Translations under genes and position numbers: made by a program
Notes under the pieces: generated by a model
Database searches by the model: none
What the model was told of the DNA's origin: nothing
The model's input: the letters and a program-made list of their open reading frames with translations, nothing else
Shown: positions 36,673 through 48,896 of the stretch, in pieces
How the letters are laid out: every line of letters begins with the position of its first letter
How positions within the stretch are numbered: the first letter of the stretch is position 1
Assembly: GCA_023376005.1 (NCBI GenBank)
Contig: CM042181.1
Coordinates: 26,155,042 to 26,219,041, forward strand
Reading direction: 5' to 3'
Length of the DNA stretch: 64,000 nucleotides
Origin: Doryteuthis pealeii
Taxonomy: Eukaryota; Mollusca; Cephalopoda; Myopsida; Loliginidae

Positions 36673-36879
36673 TATATATATATATTATATATATATATAT
36701 ATATATTAAATTTTTACTTGAAGGCACTTACAACGCATGTATCGCATAAAATTCGATACTTTTTCTTATAGAAAATGAACTTGACAAGAGTAATCCCAGT
36801 AAAGGATGGCTCGATGTGTAGAATACCGTACAGACTGTTTCGACTTTATACATGCGGTGTAAGTACCTTCAAGTAAAAA

Positions 36880-36916
<37 letters not shown>

Positions 36917-37132
36917 CAAACCTTCCACACGAGTAGGATACAACACAAAGTCAATTTCTTAAGCGGAGTTTAAAAGGTTTGAATTCAGTCGAAACAGTCT
37001 GTACGGTATTCTACACATCGAGCCATCCTTTACTGGGATTACTCTTGTCAAGTTCATTTTCTATAAGAAAAAGTATCGAATTTTATGCGATACATGCGTT
37101 GTAAGTGCCTTCAAGTAAAAATTTAATATATA
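36597..37132. repeat. Complex inverted duplication (foldback)
   Basis: Two blocks are present twice in opposite orientation. The SINE1 tail is at 36597-36672 and inverted at 36913-36988. The MITE left part is at 36699-36844 and inverted at 36988-37132. I find no mismatches between the copies on reading. The order of the inverted blocks is not a simple mirror, because the two inverted pieces are joined directly at 36988. Confidence 0.8.
36706..36884. mobile_element. Small MITE with TTAAATTTTTACTTG ends
   Basis: Inverted ends run TTAAATTTTTACTTGAAGGC and CTTCAAGTAAAAATTTAA, about 35 bp each and somewhat diverged. It sits inside an (AT)n tract following a SINE1. Its left 145 bp are repeated, inverted and without difference, at 36988-37132. 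Confidence 0.65.
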
Positions 37133-37174
37133 CTTTATCAGCAACGTTTCTAAATAAACAAACATCCAAAAATC

Positions 37175-37215
<41 letters not shown>

Positions 37216-37216
<1 letters not shown>

Positions 37217-37308
37217 ATGTGGAGAAAATTTAGAAAATCAAACAGGATGTTATGATAACAAAAAAAATAACATCCTGTGTTTGTTTTTTTAAAAATTTTC
37301 TCCACATA
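37216..37308. repeat. Short palindrome
   Basis: TATGTGGAGAAAATTTAGAA is inverted as AAAAATTTTCTCCACATA, and AACAGGATGTTAT as ATAACATCCTGTG. The loop is about 15 nt. It lies just right of the complex inverted duplication. Confidence 0.65.
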
Positions 37309-37334
37309 CTGTTGGATTAATTTCCTCATCCATA

Positions 37335-37436
37335 TATATATAGTATACTTCCACATATATATACACACACATATATACTTCCACATATATACACACACAT
37401 ATATACTTCCACATATACACACACACACACACACAT
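37335..37436 (+). repeat. Imperfect minisatellite and CA run
   Basis: ACTTCCACATATATACACAC-type units of about 27 bp occur three times, ending in (CA)n. Frames of 65 and 100 codons here are translations of this repeat. Confidence 0.7.
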
Positions 37437-37939
37437 TATATTCTCTAAGCATAGAGAATGATATGTTTCCCTAGAATTGAATAAAGGGTTCTGTTCAAAT
37501 TTTATAGATTACCTAATATGGCTAAAACAATTTTGACTATAACAACCAAAATGAGATTAGTTTTTAACTAGATAAGTGTATAATATTAATAATGATATGA
37601 GGATTTATATTTATACAAATTTAAAATTGTCTATTTTTCAAGATTTTCTTAATTTTAAAATTATTTCTTCAATTTTAAACAATTGGAAAAAATGTTTATA
37701 AACAAGAAAATTTTTGGACAAGTCAATGATTATTTGGAACCAAAATGTGTATCTCTGTTTTTATCCAATTTACAAATAACATTCAAGAAACATTTGTAAA
37801 AAATGTAACTTATTAAAAACAGCCGTTAGATATGGGGAAAGAGATGTTTATATTGATGCCTTATTTTGATAGTTGCCAGATATCCTCCATATTTCTTAAA
37901 GACTGGCTGACCAATAACAATAAACATCAAGCAGTTCAG

Positions 37940-38325
37940 CTGTTAACCCTCTAGGTAGGGATTAGAATACACTGACTGTATCCCCTGCAAAGGGGTGAGA
38001 CCCTTTTCCCTGCCCCCCAAAAATGGGTGTCCTGGATATGACTGCATATGATGTTGAGGCTCCAGTTCTGGAGATTGGGGGAGTGGGAAATGTCCCTTCA
38101 GTGCCATAACTCCCAGGTCTATACTCGCCCAGAGTGGCAGTACCAGTTAGTGTCCCATCTATCAGTCAAATAGATCTGTTTGAAAATTATTCATATTTGA
38201 TAAGACCATGTGCAAAAAAAACTCTTAATAAACAACTATACAAAAAATATAAATATGAATGTACAATGAATGTGATTCTCTAACCTCTAGGCATAAAATA
38301 ACCCTAGATGGGTTGACATGAACCA
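37940..38325 (+). repeat. Repeat B copy
   Basis: GGGATTAGAATACACTGACT, GCAAAGGGGTGAGACCC, GAGGCTCCAGTTCTGGAGAT and TCCCATCTATCAGTCAAATA, ending in AAAATAACCCTAGATGGGTT. Confidence 0.7.
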
Positions 38326-38888
38326 GAATTCCTCAGGAATGGCAATGCAATTACCAAAAATATACAAAATATTTTTGTATTCATTTGAGTCTATTAAATT
38401 TTGGATAGTCATAAAATTTATGTCGAACCTTCAATCTGCTTATTTTCAATTTATTTTTATAATATGGATTTCTTATAATAATTTTAGCTATTTTCTTTGA
38501 AAAGATTCACGTCAATAAATTTGTTTTTTGTATAGATTGTTAGAATATATTTTTATGATAATAAAACAATAAAAAAGTGTCATTCAAAGCATTCAATTGT
38601 TTTGACAAACATTGAATATGTTTTTTGAGTTATATCCTCCCACAAAAAATGTCTGTGTGTGAAAGGACAGAGTTCAGTTGATTTCTGTCATAGATCTACA
38701 TTTATAAACAATGTGTCCTGGCTCTAAGAAAATAAAATTTAGTCCAGGTTAAAAAGTGTGGTAAGGATAATCTGAAACCAAATATAAAAAAAAATATTTT
38801 TTAGACCTTATTATTCCAATTCAGGTGTCATTGAAGAATAAGAAAAGTTTTGGTAAACCATAATTGGATTTCTATGGTAAATTACAAT

Positions 38889-39180
38889 TGGAGGTGTTGG
38901 TGGTGCAATGGTTACCATTGTATAAAAATGAACATGGCAAAATAAGTTCAAATCCTGGACATGGCTGTTGGCATTTCACATAGCACAAATACCCTTGGGA
39001 AAGCTATGCATCCAACTATTCTCCTTCCAACTAATGGTAAATAGCAGGGCAGACTGGGCTCTTTAACCTTCGTATGGTAACTGGTCTAGGAGAAGGAAAA
39101 CTCTGAATTCAAACCTGTTAAACTCTGCTAAAAATTGACCTTATGTTACATCCTGCTCGAGTAGGGGCGTTGAATTTCTT
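38889..39180 (+). mobile_element. SINE1 copy nested in a MITE
   Basis: A full-length copy: GGTGGTGCAATGGTTACC, AAGTTCAAATCC (B-box), CTCTTTAACCTTCG and TACATCCTGCTCGAGTAGG. It interrupts a family F MITE whose ends are at 38743 and 39707. Confidence 0.8.
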
Positions 39181-39184
39181 AAAT

Positions 39185-39640
39185 TGTTATTGTCTTATAC
39201 TCCAATGCTACCTTCACATTGGTTAGATGGACAGTCGGAGAGGCCCCCTTTGATCAATTGGCTGGTCTCATCAAGCCCTAGCACCTATATGATTGTTCCA
39301 ACCCTATTGCTCTCATGGCAAACCCCCAATCCTTTTTATCATATATATTCTAGAAGGCAGAGGATGAGGGTCTTAGTGTCCTGGCTATGGTGTTAAACTG
39401 CATTTAGTGTTGAGGTTCCAGTTCTGGAGCTCTGGGGAATATGGAGTACCCCTTCATTGCCATTACTCCCAGATACACTCTGACCTGGAGTGGTAGCGTT
39501 ACATATCTGGTTTAGATAGATCAAAAATGAGTTTTAAAAAAATGAATGCCCAGCAATAATGAATAAAACAAAAATGTCTTAAAGCATAAAATAACCCAAG
39601 AGTTGACATGCTGTAAAATTCAACCAACCTAATGATACTT
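39185..39640 (+). repeat. Repeat B copy nested in a MITE
   Basis: From GACAGTCGGAGAGGCCCCC through TCTAGAAGGCAGAGGATGAG and TGACCTGGAGTGGTAGCG to AGTTGACATGCTGTAAAATT. It follows the SINE1 at 38889-39180 inside the same interrupted MITE. Confidence 0.7.
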
Positions 39641-39707
39641 ATATTGGAAAGAATAAGGTCTTAAAAAGTTTAGTTTTCAGTTAGTCTTACCACACTTATA
39701 ACTTGGA

Positions 39708-40871
39708 ATATATTCAAAGCTTTTGATTTTTAAAAAATTTGCAATTAAATAAAAAATAAATGATCACTGAAATTTACTTCTTTCCCATAATAAATACCAT
39801 ACACAAAATTTAACTATTATGAGACAGTGGTATTATTTTTGTTATACCTTTTTACTTATTCAGTTTCAGTTTGTTAAAAAAAAAATTAATAATCTAACAC
39901 TTGATTATCAACAAATTATTTTATGTGTGTATTTGTTGGGGTGTATACATTTTTAGTTATCTTTTTACAGTGGTAAAACCAAATATGAGAAATGAGGTAA
40001 ATGTGTTTATTTGTTAGAAACTGAAACTGAAAAAATGCTTATATAATTATTTTCTTTTAAATAGGATGATTTCTTAATTGATAGAATATTTTTGAAGGCA
40101 ATTACTTATTCCACAATCTTATTTAAGGAATCCATTACTTTGTCTAAAATTATGATCCTAATTGATTGTTTTCAAAAACTCTTGTTACTTTAATTTTATC
40201 TAATTTTTTTCTTGAAATATGAATGATCTTTCTTAACTCTTTCTAGATGTATTGAATTAATATGGCTGCTGTTTGAAAATTTAGGCTTACTCATTTTTTG
40301 ATTGGTTGATCTGATTTGATGTTAGACATTCAAATATATCTTTTGGGAAGACACTCTCCTTTGGCAGAATATGGAGTGCTATAATTGAATTTTAATGTGT
40401 GTGTTTATGTGTGTGTGAGAGAGAGGTAGAGAGATGGAGAGAGATGCAACAAATATGTAATATTAAAACTTTCCATTTTTGTTTCTGCATTGTGTACTTA
40501 AAAGAAAGGATTTAAGAAGGATAATACCTGTGAATGAGTAGAAAAAGAAACTTTGACTTGGAGTTAAAATGGCTTTGTTTAAATCCTTTCTTTGAAACAT
40601 CTCCTTTTTGTATTTTTACTTTTGTTGGAATAGACAAAAAAATAAAGAAGTACTCGTTAATTTTACGATCAAGTGATATAAAAAATATCAATGTCTTCCT
40701 TACTTCTCTAGAATGTATTTCACTGTATTTTAAAACTAAAATCAATACTATTAAAGTTTAGAATGCAAAGTAACTGAATGATTAGTGAATGGAGGAAACC
40801 AAATGTTTCTTGAAATACTCTTTTCTCCTTTGCTAGAATTCAAACTATAAACTGAATCAACTTACAAATTA
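39708..40871. other. Non-coding
   Basis: Nothing recognised. The overlapping 75- and 77-codon frames at 40512-40761 on opposite strands match no family I know. Confidence 0.55.
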
Positions 40872-41245
40872 CAGTGGTAACTTGACTTACAAGTGATCTA
40901 ACTTAGGAGTTTTCTGAGTTACAAGCTGTCACTTGTCACTTCAGACACACTTATGTGCTGTAATATGTTTTAATTTTGTTTTTATGAATATTTTTATTTG
41001 GCGTAGTAAATTTGGAATCTTTTTAATGAACTCATTAATGTAATTCATTACATCCTTTTATTGTTTTTATACAATACACTGCTATTTTTCTTGTTTAAAA
41101 AAACTATAAAAAATGATTTTTTTTTTGGTGGGGTATGGAATGGATTAATGACATTTTAGTTTATTTCAATGGGGAAAATTTATTTGATATGAGAAAATTG
41201 AGTAACAAGCAGAATGAATTAAACTTGTAAGTCCAGGTACAACTG
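40872..41245. mobile_element. Mariner-like MITE with CAGTGGTAC ends
   Basis: Begins CAGTGGTAACTTGACTTAC and ends GTAAGTCCAGGTACAACTG, imperfect inverted repeats of the widespread CAGTGGTACCTTG type. TA-containing sequence flanks it. No transposase reading frame remains in the 374 bp. Confidence 0.65.
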
Positions 41246-42688
41246 TATACTGTCATATCATATAGTTATATGAGTCAGAATTATGAAAATCTAATTAATA
41301 TAAGGTAGCTTAAGTCTCTTGCTGAGTATAAGTAGATGGATTGCAGTTGGTTTGCTAAGAGATTCTTAAACATCTTTTTATATAATTTTGTACAAGATAT
41401 TACTTGGTCAAGTAATAATACATTTTGTTTAAACTAATTTTTTCTTAATGATTGTATCTCTTATCTCTTATTGATTAGTTAGTACAGTTGACTGGATTAA
41501 CCCACAGCAGGGCCCCTCAGCTTCCCCCTCCATGTTTCAAACAATTTTGGTGTACCCTTAGGCTTCAACTTCATGGATAATGCAGCACTATTATCTTATT
41601 ACTTGTATGGATTGCATGTTTGTGTTTTAGGTGTGTAATAAAGTTTCCTGTGTTTTTTAACAAAATATTTTTTATTGTGTATTCAGTCTCTAGTTTTCTA
41701 TAAAATAAAAAAGAGTAACTGGAAGTTTTTCTTTTACACATTTAACTAAACTTGAATTGTCATCACCAGAAGAGTAAATTTATTTAAAGATTAGGCAGAA
41801 ACTGTATTTGCAATGCACTGACACTTGCACAATGAGGCATAAGATCAACATAGCCTGGTGATACTGTGGGATACTATTGGGACACCTTGGGTTAGTGATA
41901 AATGTGCCCAGGGTCATCATCTGAAAGGTTTTGGTGGAGGTCCTGTTTTTTTTTTTTTTTTTAATAATTTTAATTTTAATTTTTTTTATTATTCTTAAAA
42001 ATACCTGTTCAAAAGTTATGCAATTGTGAGTAAACAAACAAACAAAAAAAACCTTTAAAAAAAAAATGCTATCATACATAATTTGTTATTTGTAAAGAAG
42101 GTAATTTATAGCCCAAGGTTATCTGAAACGTGTCAATTTCTGTTGGCTTATCAGTATATTGCATATAATCACAATTATCAAAAAAATGCAATTGCACGTT
42201 CTTGGGCGTGTTGTATACAAAGAAGATGCCAATATTTCATATATCCACCATTTGTGCAAATGTCACTTTCCAAATGTTTCCTCATGTTGCTTATTAATCT
42301 TCTGATTTGCATCTGGAATATATTGCATTATTTTTCCTGGCATTCCTCTGCAAGTATCTGCAGATAATTGGACAAGGGTGAGGGTGACTGTAGATCTCAC
42401 TTTACAGCCTAAAGTATCTCACAAATATTCTTTTGCCGCATTTCTAAACCTTTTTACTCTTGTGTAACCCTTAAAATAAATTACATGTCTCAAGGAACGG
42501 CTGTGCAAAAACAAAATTATATACCATATCTTTCTCATTTCTATCATAGTTCATGTGGTAAATATCATAGTGTATGTTTTTGAATAACTGGTTTAAGGGA
42601 AAATTAATACTTCTTTGTCAAATTATTTGGTAATGCTAAATAAAATTCATACTGTTCATTTATAATATTTCATCAGGGGGTTTTCATT

Positions 42689-42728
<40 letters not shown>

Positions 42729-43215
42729 AAAATCTAAACTCAAACCTAAAAAAAATAAACATAAGTAACCAATATGATATACCTATCAATATAAATGTAA
42801 ACAAAATGAAAACAGATAATTTCTGCATCAGTTTATTATTTATTTATCTTTTACTGGAAATGTTGAAAAGACATAAGATATAAATCAAGGCAAAATATCC
42901 TGTGAACCAATAAATGGGCTAGAAAATGTTGCTTTTAGAGCCATTTGATAAAGTGAAACATGCTTCTCTAATGTGAAACCTGTGCCTGTCTTTTGATACA
43001 CAAATACTTAATTTGAGGTTGAATTTTAGATAAACACACGCACAGATTTCATTCTCAATTGAGAAGAGAGGATTTTTCTCTTTGCTCTTGATAATTGTTA
43101 AATATGAAATTAAATAAAAAATCAAAAGTGCATTAGTTTATCTCACTTGTTCTTACGGAAACCCTTAGGGACTTTTTGAGGAACCTTAGGGATATGGAGA
43201 ACCCTGGTTGAGAAA
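41246..43215. other. Non-coding, presumed intron
   Basis: Holds a T run at 41948-41962 and the CA microsatellite. No exon was found. Confidence 0.55.
42692..42724. repeat. (CA)n microsatellite
   Basis: About 16 uninterrupted CA units. Confidence 0.9.
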
Positions 43216-43428
43216 CTCTATTCGGTTATTTCCTACAACTCCAACCTAAAAAAAGGGGAACCACTCTGAATGAATTTTATCTGTTAATTAATCTACCCAA
43301 TATTTTCCCATTAAACTAACCCTAACCCCGTCTTCTTTTTTCTTCGTAGATAAATAAATAAATAATTTATCAGTCAGAGTGGTTCCCCCTTTTTTTAGGT
43401 TGGAGTTATAGGAAATAACTCTCTATTC
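43216..43428. mobile_element. hAT-like MITE with exact 8-bp target duplication
   Basis: The element 43224-43420 has inverted ends of about 50 bp (GTTATTTCCTACAACTCCAA left, TTGGAGTTATAGGAAATAAC right). CTCTATTC flanks it on both sides (43216-43223 and 43421-43428). It is non-coding and lies 0.9 kb upstream of the OGDH exon. Confidence 0.8.
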
Positions 43429-44335
43429 TATAGAGTTAAAATCTGTGTTTCCTTACAGGTAATGGACAAATGTCAATGCACATGTTCTGAGATTAGGGTA
43501 TTGTCATTCATGAAGATGAAATGGGATGCCAATGGGTGATCATTAAAATAAATCCCAGTGATTCTTTCTATGATTTGTCTTTAGTATCTTTTGGCTATTG
43601 AAATTGCCTTGCAGATTTACAAGATTGAGCTTGTACCCAAATGAGATTATAACTGGGCCTCTACCACCAAATGAAACCATCAAATACCTGGATGTTGAAT
43701 TGATGATAGGCAGTCCCCACCCCCCAGCATAACTGCCATCAGAAATAGAAACCAAATCAGACCAGTTCATCCACTTGCAACTGATTCTGTCATTGCACAA
43801 CTGTGAATGTTTCTATATAGTTCTTGGAATGAGGAATGGTTGTCGGATAGGATATTGTGAAGTAAGATCACCAGCCTTTTAGCCTTTCTTTTTAATGGTG
43901 ATTAAAGTCTGGAATTGATATGCCATTGATCTTTAAGATAAGTGACTTGTTGAACTGGGTTCTTTTCTGGTAAGTCTAATGAGCAACCTGTCCTCACGAG
44001 CATTAACTTTATTTGATATCTTTCATCTATTCCTTTACATTATCTCTTGTGTGCTTTCCTACCAGACAACTGATTACTGTATGACTTGAACTGTTTTTCA
44101 ATTTGTCCCTAGAACAATCCAATTCATTAACTTATTAGTCCATGCAAAAACATAGTTCCGTGCTACTAGCTTAAAATCTTTTTACATAGGGTGGGTTTTC
44201 AGCTAGTGAAGAAGAATAATCCTCTTTTTAATGCAAGTTGTAGATTTTCATATTTCAAACTCATAGAATGTGATGCATATTTTTATTATGTTATGTTATT
44301 ATTTTTATATAAACTTTATATTGTATCTATTTCAG

Positions 44336-44521
44336 TCTTGGGATGTGTACTTCCGCAACAGTGCTCTGGGTGTCAGTTCTGCATACATGCGCCCTCCTAC
44401 ATTAGGATCTGCTGCTGCCCCGGTGCCAACAAGTACACAGATTATGCCTGCTCCTACTGTCCCCAGTGAGAAGCTAATTGAACATCACCTGTCAGTGCAG
44501 TCAATCATCAGGTCCTATCAG
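44336..44521 (+). CDS. OGDH: OGDH exon, N-terminal region (common exon)
   Basis: This 186-nt exon encodes 62 residues of 2-oxoglutarate dehydrogenase E1, which decarboxylates 2-oxoglutarate on thiamine diphosphate in the mitochondrial matrix as part of the OGDH complex. It opens with SWDVYFRN, the end of the conserved N-terminal OGDH segment (SWDIFFRN in vertebrates). A variable Ala/Pro/Thr-rich linker follows (about residues 20-43), then the conserved EKLIEHHLSVQSIIRSYQ stretch. The acceptor is TATTTCAG before 44336 and the donor is CAG|GTGAGA after 44521. Both ends are phase 0, matching the vertebrate exon arrangement. No stop interrupts it. The upstream mitochondrial-targeting and N-terminal exons were not found in this window. 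Identification of the family is strong; the species is not determined. Confidence 0.95.
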
Positions 44522-44994
44522 GTGAGACAAATCAAATTTTCTTCTTGGATTTCTTTTTTTTTTTTTATATATCTTTCATGAACTGTTTTTTTTTTATTTT
44601 CTTTCTTTTTAGTGTTTATCCATCTCAGATGTTGTGTTTTATCTCTTCTCTGTTATATTCCCCCATCAACTGACCTATAGACATTTATTTTAAATTTAGT
44701 GTTAGAGATAAACATTTATAAATTCTTTAACTTTGTAACTGTCTTTACTGATATATGAATTCAAGTTTTATATATTAGATTGATTTAATTTCCATTGATA
44801 AATAGTACTACCTATGTACCATAACACTTGTTACATTTAGTGTATGAAGTTTATATGAAAATGTAAACTTTATTATGGGATAAATATAGTATATATAATG
44901 TAGATACATATAGAATACATACAGGTTGTAAATTGAAATATTTTTTCTGATTTAAAGTTTTAAACATTGATATTAATTCAAATTCATTTAAAAA

Positions 44995-45500
44995 AGCTAT
45001 CATCATCAAGCACATATTCCCTTGCCATCCATCCCCATTGTCAAGTCCTCTAGATGGCATCCACTGTTTGCACAGAGCTAATGAATGTAAGTTATTGCTG
45101 AACAACACTAGTATATCCATGTATAGAAGTCCATAGACTGTCACTTATGAGTTTCTTTATTTTTATAGCCCAACATGCCTTACTTAGATGGTTTGTGTGA
45201 TGGGAGGTAAATAGCCATACTGCTGCTTTGTTGGATGCTGTTTCCAGGATTTGTTCAAAACAGCATGCAGCATCCTTGTATAGTTTCTATCTAGCTGTTT
45301 CTTCAGACTTTTGTTAATTTCCAAGTGGTGCAACCCTACAATAGTATTGACACTGTTACAGCTTGGAAGAACTCTCATTTTATTTTATGAGAGATCAGAT
45401 TTCCATATGGTCATTAACTTGTAAATAACAGTCCATGCTTTACTTATGCATATTTTGACATCACTTTCAGTAGATAAGATAATTGCTATACTCTTATACA
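44995..45500 (+). repeat. Repeat A copy, long version
   Basis: A forward copy inside the OGDH intron that extends about 100 bp beyond most others, through AACAGTCCATGCTT...TATTTTGACATCACTTTCAGTAGAT. The same extension (inverted) is seen at 9045-9130 and at 6930-6960, so it belongs to the family. Confidence 0.7.
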
Positions 45501-46254
45501 CATACCAATCCCAAGTAGCACTACAGTTGTGCATGGAATTTATTTGGGGTTCTACACATTGCTGAAAAATCTTGTTCACAAAAAAAAAAAAAAAGTGGAT
45601 GGTTACAGCAAAAAGACTGTTCACAGATATCTTATAACAGATTGGTAAGAATATATCCTGGAATACCAGAAATTTTATATGGAAGACATTTTAAAAAGCT
45701 CATTGGCTGTGGAGTCATAAGTTTATTCTTAAAGAAGTTCCTTTTGCCTGTCCGAGAAGGAACTTCAAATGTAGATATCCATGCAAGCCGGAAATATTTG
45801 ATTTTAAAGAATAATCCTCTTGTTGTCCAAAGTGTTGGTAATTGTATCAAGTTTACAAAATAAACAAGTTATATTTTAGTTGACTGTAATTACTTAAAAT
45901 TGCCAGGGATTTTATACACTTCTTTGTGATTTCACTTGTATACCCTTGTTTTGAGACCTTTTTGTATTTCTACCTCAGTGATAAATCAAACTTTACTTAT
46001 CACTTTATTGTTCATTGTGCATTTTCACTCATAAAGAAATAAAAGTTGAGCAATTGAACAAAAACTGCATTTCAATTTATGATTGGTCTTTATTGACTAC
46101 AAATAGCATAGTAGATGGTTACAACTATTGTAAATTGAAGTGAAATGTAAGTCATTAAAGTTAAATAAAATTGTATAGTTTTAAGAAACCTGTTTAACTT
46201 AATAATAATCTGATTACTAACATTTGTAAACAAAATCAATGGACAAATATTGAG

Positions 46255-46350
46255 CCATCAAGGCATACTAATAGCACACATTCCATTAACTCTCTCATCA
46301 CCTGTCATTATCTGCCATCACTTTTGGTTTTGGCTCTGTAGATAATTTTT
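46255..46350 (+). repeat. Repeat A fragment
   Basis: About 90 bp resembling the start of the family: ATCAAGGCATACTAATAGCA, ACTCTCTCATCACCTGTC and ATCTGCCATCACTTTTGG. The rest of the element is missing. Confidence 0.5.
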
Positions 46351-46954
46351 TGAAAACTACCTCAGCAGAATGCATCCCTTGTTGAACCATGTGAAGGGCG
46401 ATGCGGTCTAAACATCTGGTTTGAATTGAAGTCATTGTTATATTTTGATGGCTATTTTTCTCATGAATAGGTGCCACCCTTATAGATGAGTTGCAGTAGT
46501 TTCTTGAATAAACTATTTGATCCTGGCCATTGACCTATGAGTCTCCTCCGCCTAGCATCAGGTCAATTTCACCACTGACCTGCTTTTGGATTCATCCACC
46601 ATGCTGCATCCCATGGTTTCCCATGCTACACAATTGTATGACTTGTAGAAAACTTTCTCTTCCTCCAGAATCTGATATCCAGTAGCAAGGTGACTGAATG
46701 ATTATGGAGGTCACATTTTATTGTCGCAGAGTTTGGTGACCTTTCTGGTGTACCAAGGTGGCCATCATTTTATTTTTTTGGAGTAGAGTTTTGATCATGC
46801 GAGTTTTCCTTCTAAAAAAAAACCAAAAACAATTTTTTAAAAGTTTTAACTTAGCATAGGTTTTTTTTAAAGTAAATGTTACATTAGAAGTTAACATTGT
46901 CATTTAGATCATTCCTAAATATCAAATTTTACATCTATTAACCAATGAATTAAA

Positions 46955-47022
46955 ATTCTGGCATTAAATAACCCATAAGGAGTTGGTATGCCATTAAACA
47001 AATAAACCAAACCAAACCATTG
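46955..47022 (+). repeat. Repeat B 3' tail, solo
   Basis: GGCATTAAATAACCCATAAG followed by GGTATGCCATTAAACAAATA and AACCAAACC repeats. Confidence 0.6.
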
Positions 47023-48613
47023 CTGACAGTATTTTAATATACTTTTATAGTAATATTCTGAGATTTGTTTTAATTAAAGTAAGATGTATTGATTTAGATA
47101 TGAAATATTCACTTCCAATGAGATTTGAACTTGTATCTCATATCCTGGTAGTGTTTGTCATGGAAATTCACCTTTTACTGATTTGGCTACTGAAACCATT
47201 TAGGTTAACCAGTGTCAAATCTACCTTCACCTCGAGATACATCTTTTTCCTCTGATTACTCATACTATTTGGCTAGGAATCTAAAGCATGTGACCTGTAT
47301 AATACGTGTGGCCCATTGTGGAAACATTTTTGTTAACAATATCTTTCTAAAATTTGGGCATTTAATGAAAATATATTAATTTTTCTATTTTATTTTTATT
47401 TACATTGGATTTTTTGTCATGGTTCACATACCCCTCAGATATTTACTGCCATAATCATTAACGGCTTATTAGCTGTATTGCAGTTTGGAATTTTAGAAAA
47501 AGTTACAATATTGGCTAGTGGAAAAAATGGTTAAATTTAATTCATAGTAATAGGGTTAATGTTTGTAAAAAAAAATGTTTTTAATTTGATTGAGATACAA
47601 GGCATTTATTGAGTAAACACTTGGTTTAAAATTAGTTCTTTTTTTAAAACCTGACATTTTTTAAACCTAAATATTTATTTAGTTACTTTTGGCCTGCTAC
47701 ACTTTTTCTCCCTAATATCAGGTTCTGTTTATATCCTTCAGTTTGAGACCCTGGCTTACTCTTTATTCATCTTAAGATGTTTGAATTTGGAGGAAGAAAT
47801 TTCCTTATTTTTTTTGTTATTTATATAACAGCAAAATCATACAGGACATAAAAGTTAATCCATTTTTATAAATTGTTTGCTTATAAGTTTTCTAATCTGG
47901 AATTGTCATATTATGTACATTTGAATACAGTTTCTTGCTTGTTAGAACTTGTGTTATATGAATGTGCCAACTTAAGTCTTTAGTATTATAAAAAAATTCC
48001 TCTTTCCAATATGTTTGGTTAGTATTCATAATATAAATATTTGACATTATTACTTGTTTTGTATTCAATATTCTAGTTATAAATATCTACTTATTGTGGT
48101 ATACATTTTATACTTATTCCAATTCTGGTTAAAGTTAGATATGATGAGATGAAAATTTCAATCTTCTGCTTGATGTTTCTATAGGATAGTTGTATAGTGC
48201 TTAAAATGTTTCTTTTTCTTTCTTCCCAGTTTAGTATTGCAGTCATCAGTTCATTCTTTGTAAAATTGTTCTACTAATTTACAAATCCTTGAATGTAGTT
48301 GTTGGTTTTGTTTCTTTGAACTTTGTGGTGAATTAGTTCAGTACATGAAGTTATTTACACTATTGACTTTAGGAAAAGTCATTAACTCACTCGAAATTCT
48401 TGGTAAATTTTGGTTGCCTGACCCTTTCTTCAGCCCTTATCAGGTATAATCCCCCTCCTAAAAAAATAAATGGGAGAAATCTTTTTTATTGGGAGAGGGG
48501 GGGGGGAGATGTGTTAAGAAAACCAAGAATGCCAAAGAGAGTTACAATTGTTTTAAGGATTTCTAGTATGAAGTTACTTGTTTAGTATAGAATAAAATTC
48601 AATTTTGGTGACT
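47023..48613. other. Intronic, AT-rich
   Basis: No repeat family or exon recognised. An acceptor-like TTTCTTTCTTCCCAG ends at 48230 without a coding exon after it. Confidence 0.55.
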
Positions 48614-48896
48614 TAAATCATTCTTGGTGGCGTAATGGTTATTGTCGCAGAAAATGGAATTGGCAATTTGAGTTCAAATCACTTCATGCTAATGGCCTTT
48701 GAAAAGACATGAACCCATTTCTTCTCTCTCTCTCTCTCTCTCCCCCCCCCCAGCTATGGGTAAATACTAGGACAGATTGGGTTTTTCAGCCTTAGCTAGC
48801 AACCTACTAAGGAGAAGGAAGTCTGAATTCAAAAGTGACCTTGTATCATATTCTGCTTTTGGCAGAGGGGTTGGGTAAATGCATAAATCATTCTTG
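48614..48896 (+). mobile_element. SINE1 copy with 13-bp target-site duplication
   Basis: The element at about 48627-48883 is flanked by TAAATCATTCTTG at 48614-48626 and again at 48884-48896, an exact duplication. The head has GGCGTAATGGTTATTGTCG and GAGTTCAAATC. An internal CT/C run (48718-48750) replaces part of the family body. Confidence 0.85.

Larger units (their letters stand above)
38743..39707. mobile_element. MITE F interrupted by SINE1 and repeat B
   Basis: The left part (38743-38888: TCCAGGTTAAAAAGTGTGG, AGACCTTATTATTCCAATTC) matches the MITE at 10561. The right end appears only after a SINE1 and a repeat B, at 39641-39707 (GAAAGAATAAGGTCTTAAAA, CTTACCACACTTATAACTTGGA in part). Three insertion events can be ordered: MITE first, then the other two. 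Confidence 0.7.

Noticed and set aside
37150..37474. Frames of 100 and 65 codons on opposite strands
   Set aside because: They translate TA/CA microsatellite and minisatellite sequence.
40512..40761. Overlapping 75- and 77-codon frames
   Set aside because: Mirror frames on opposite strands in AT-rich DNA with no recognisable motif.
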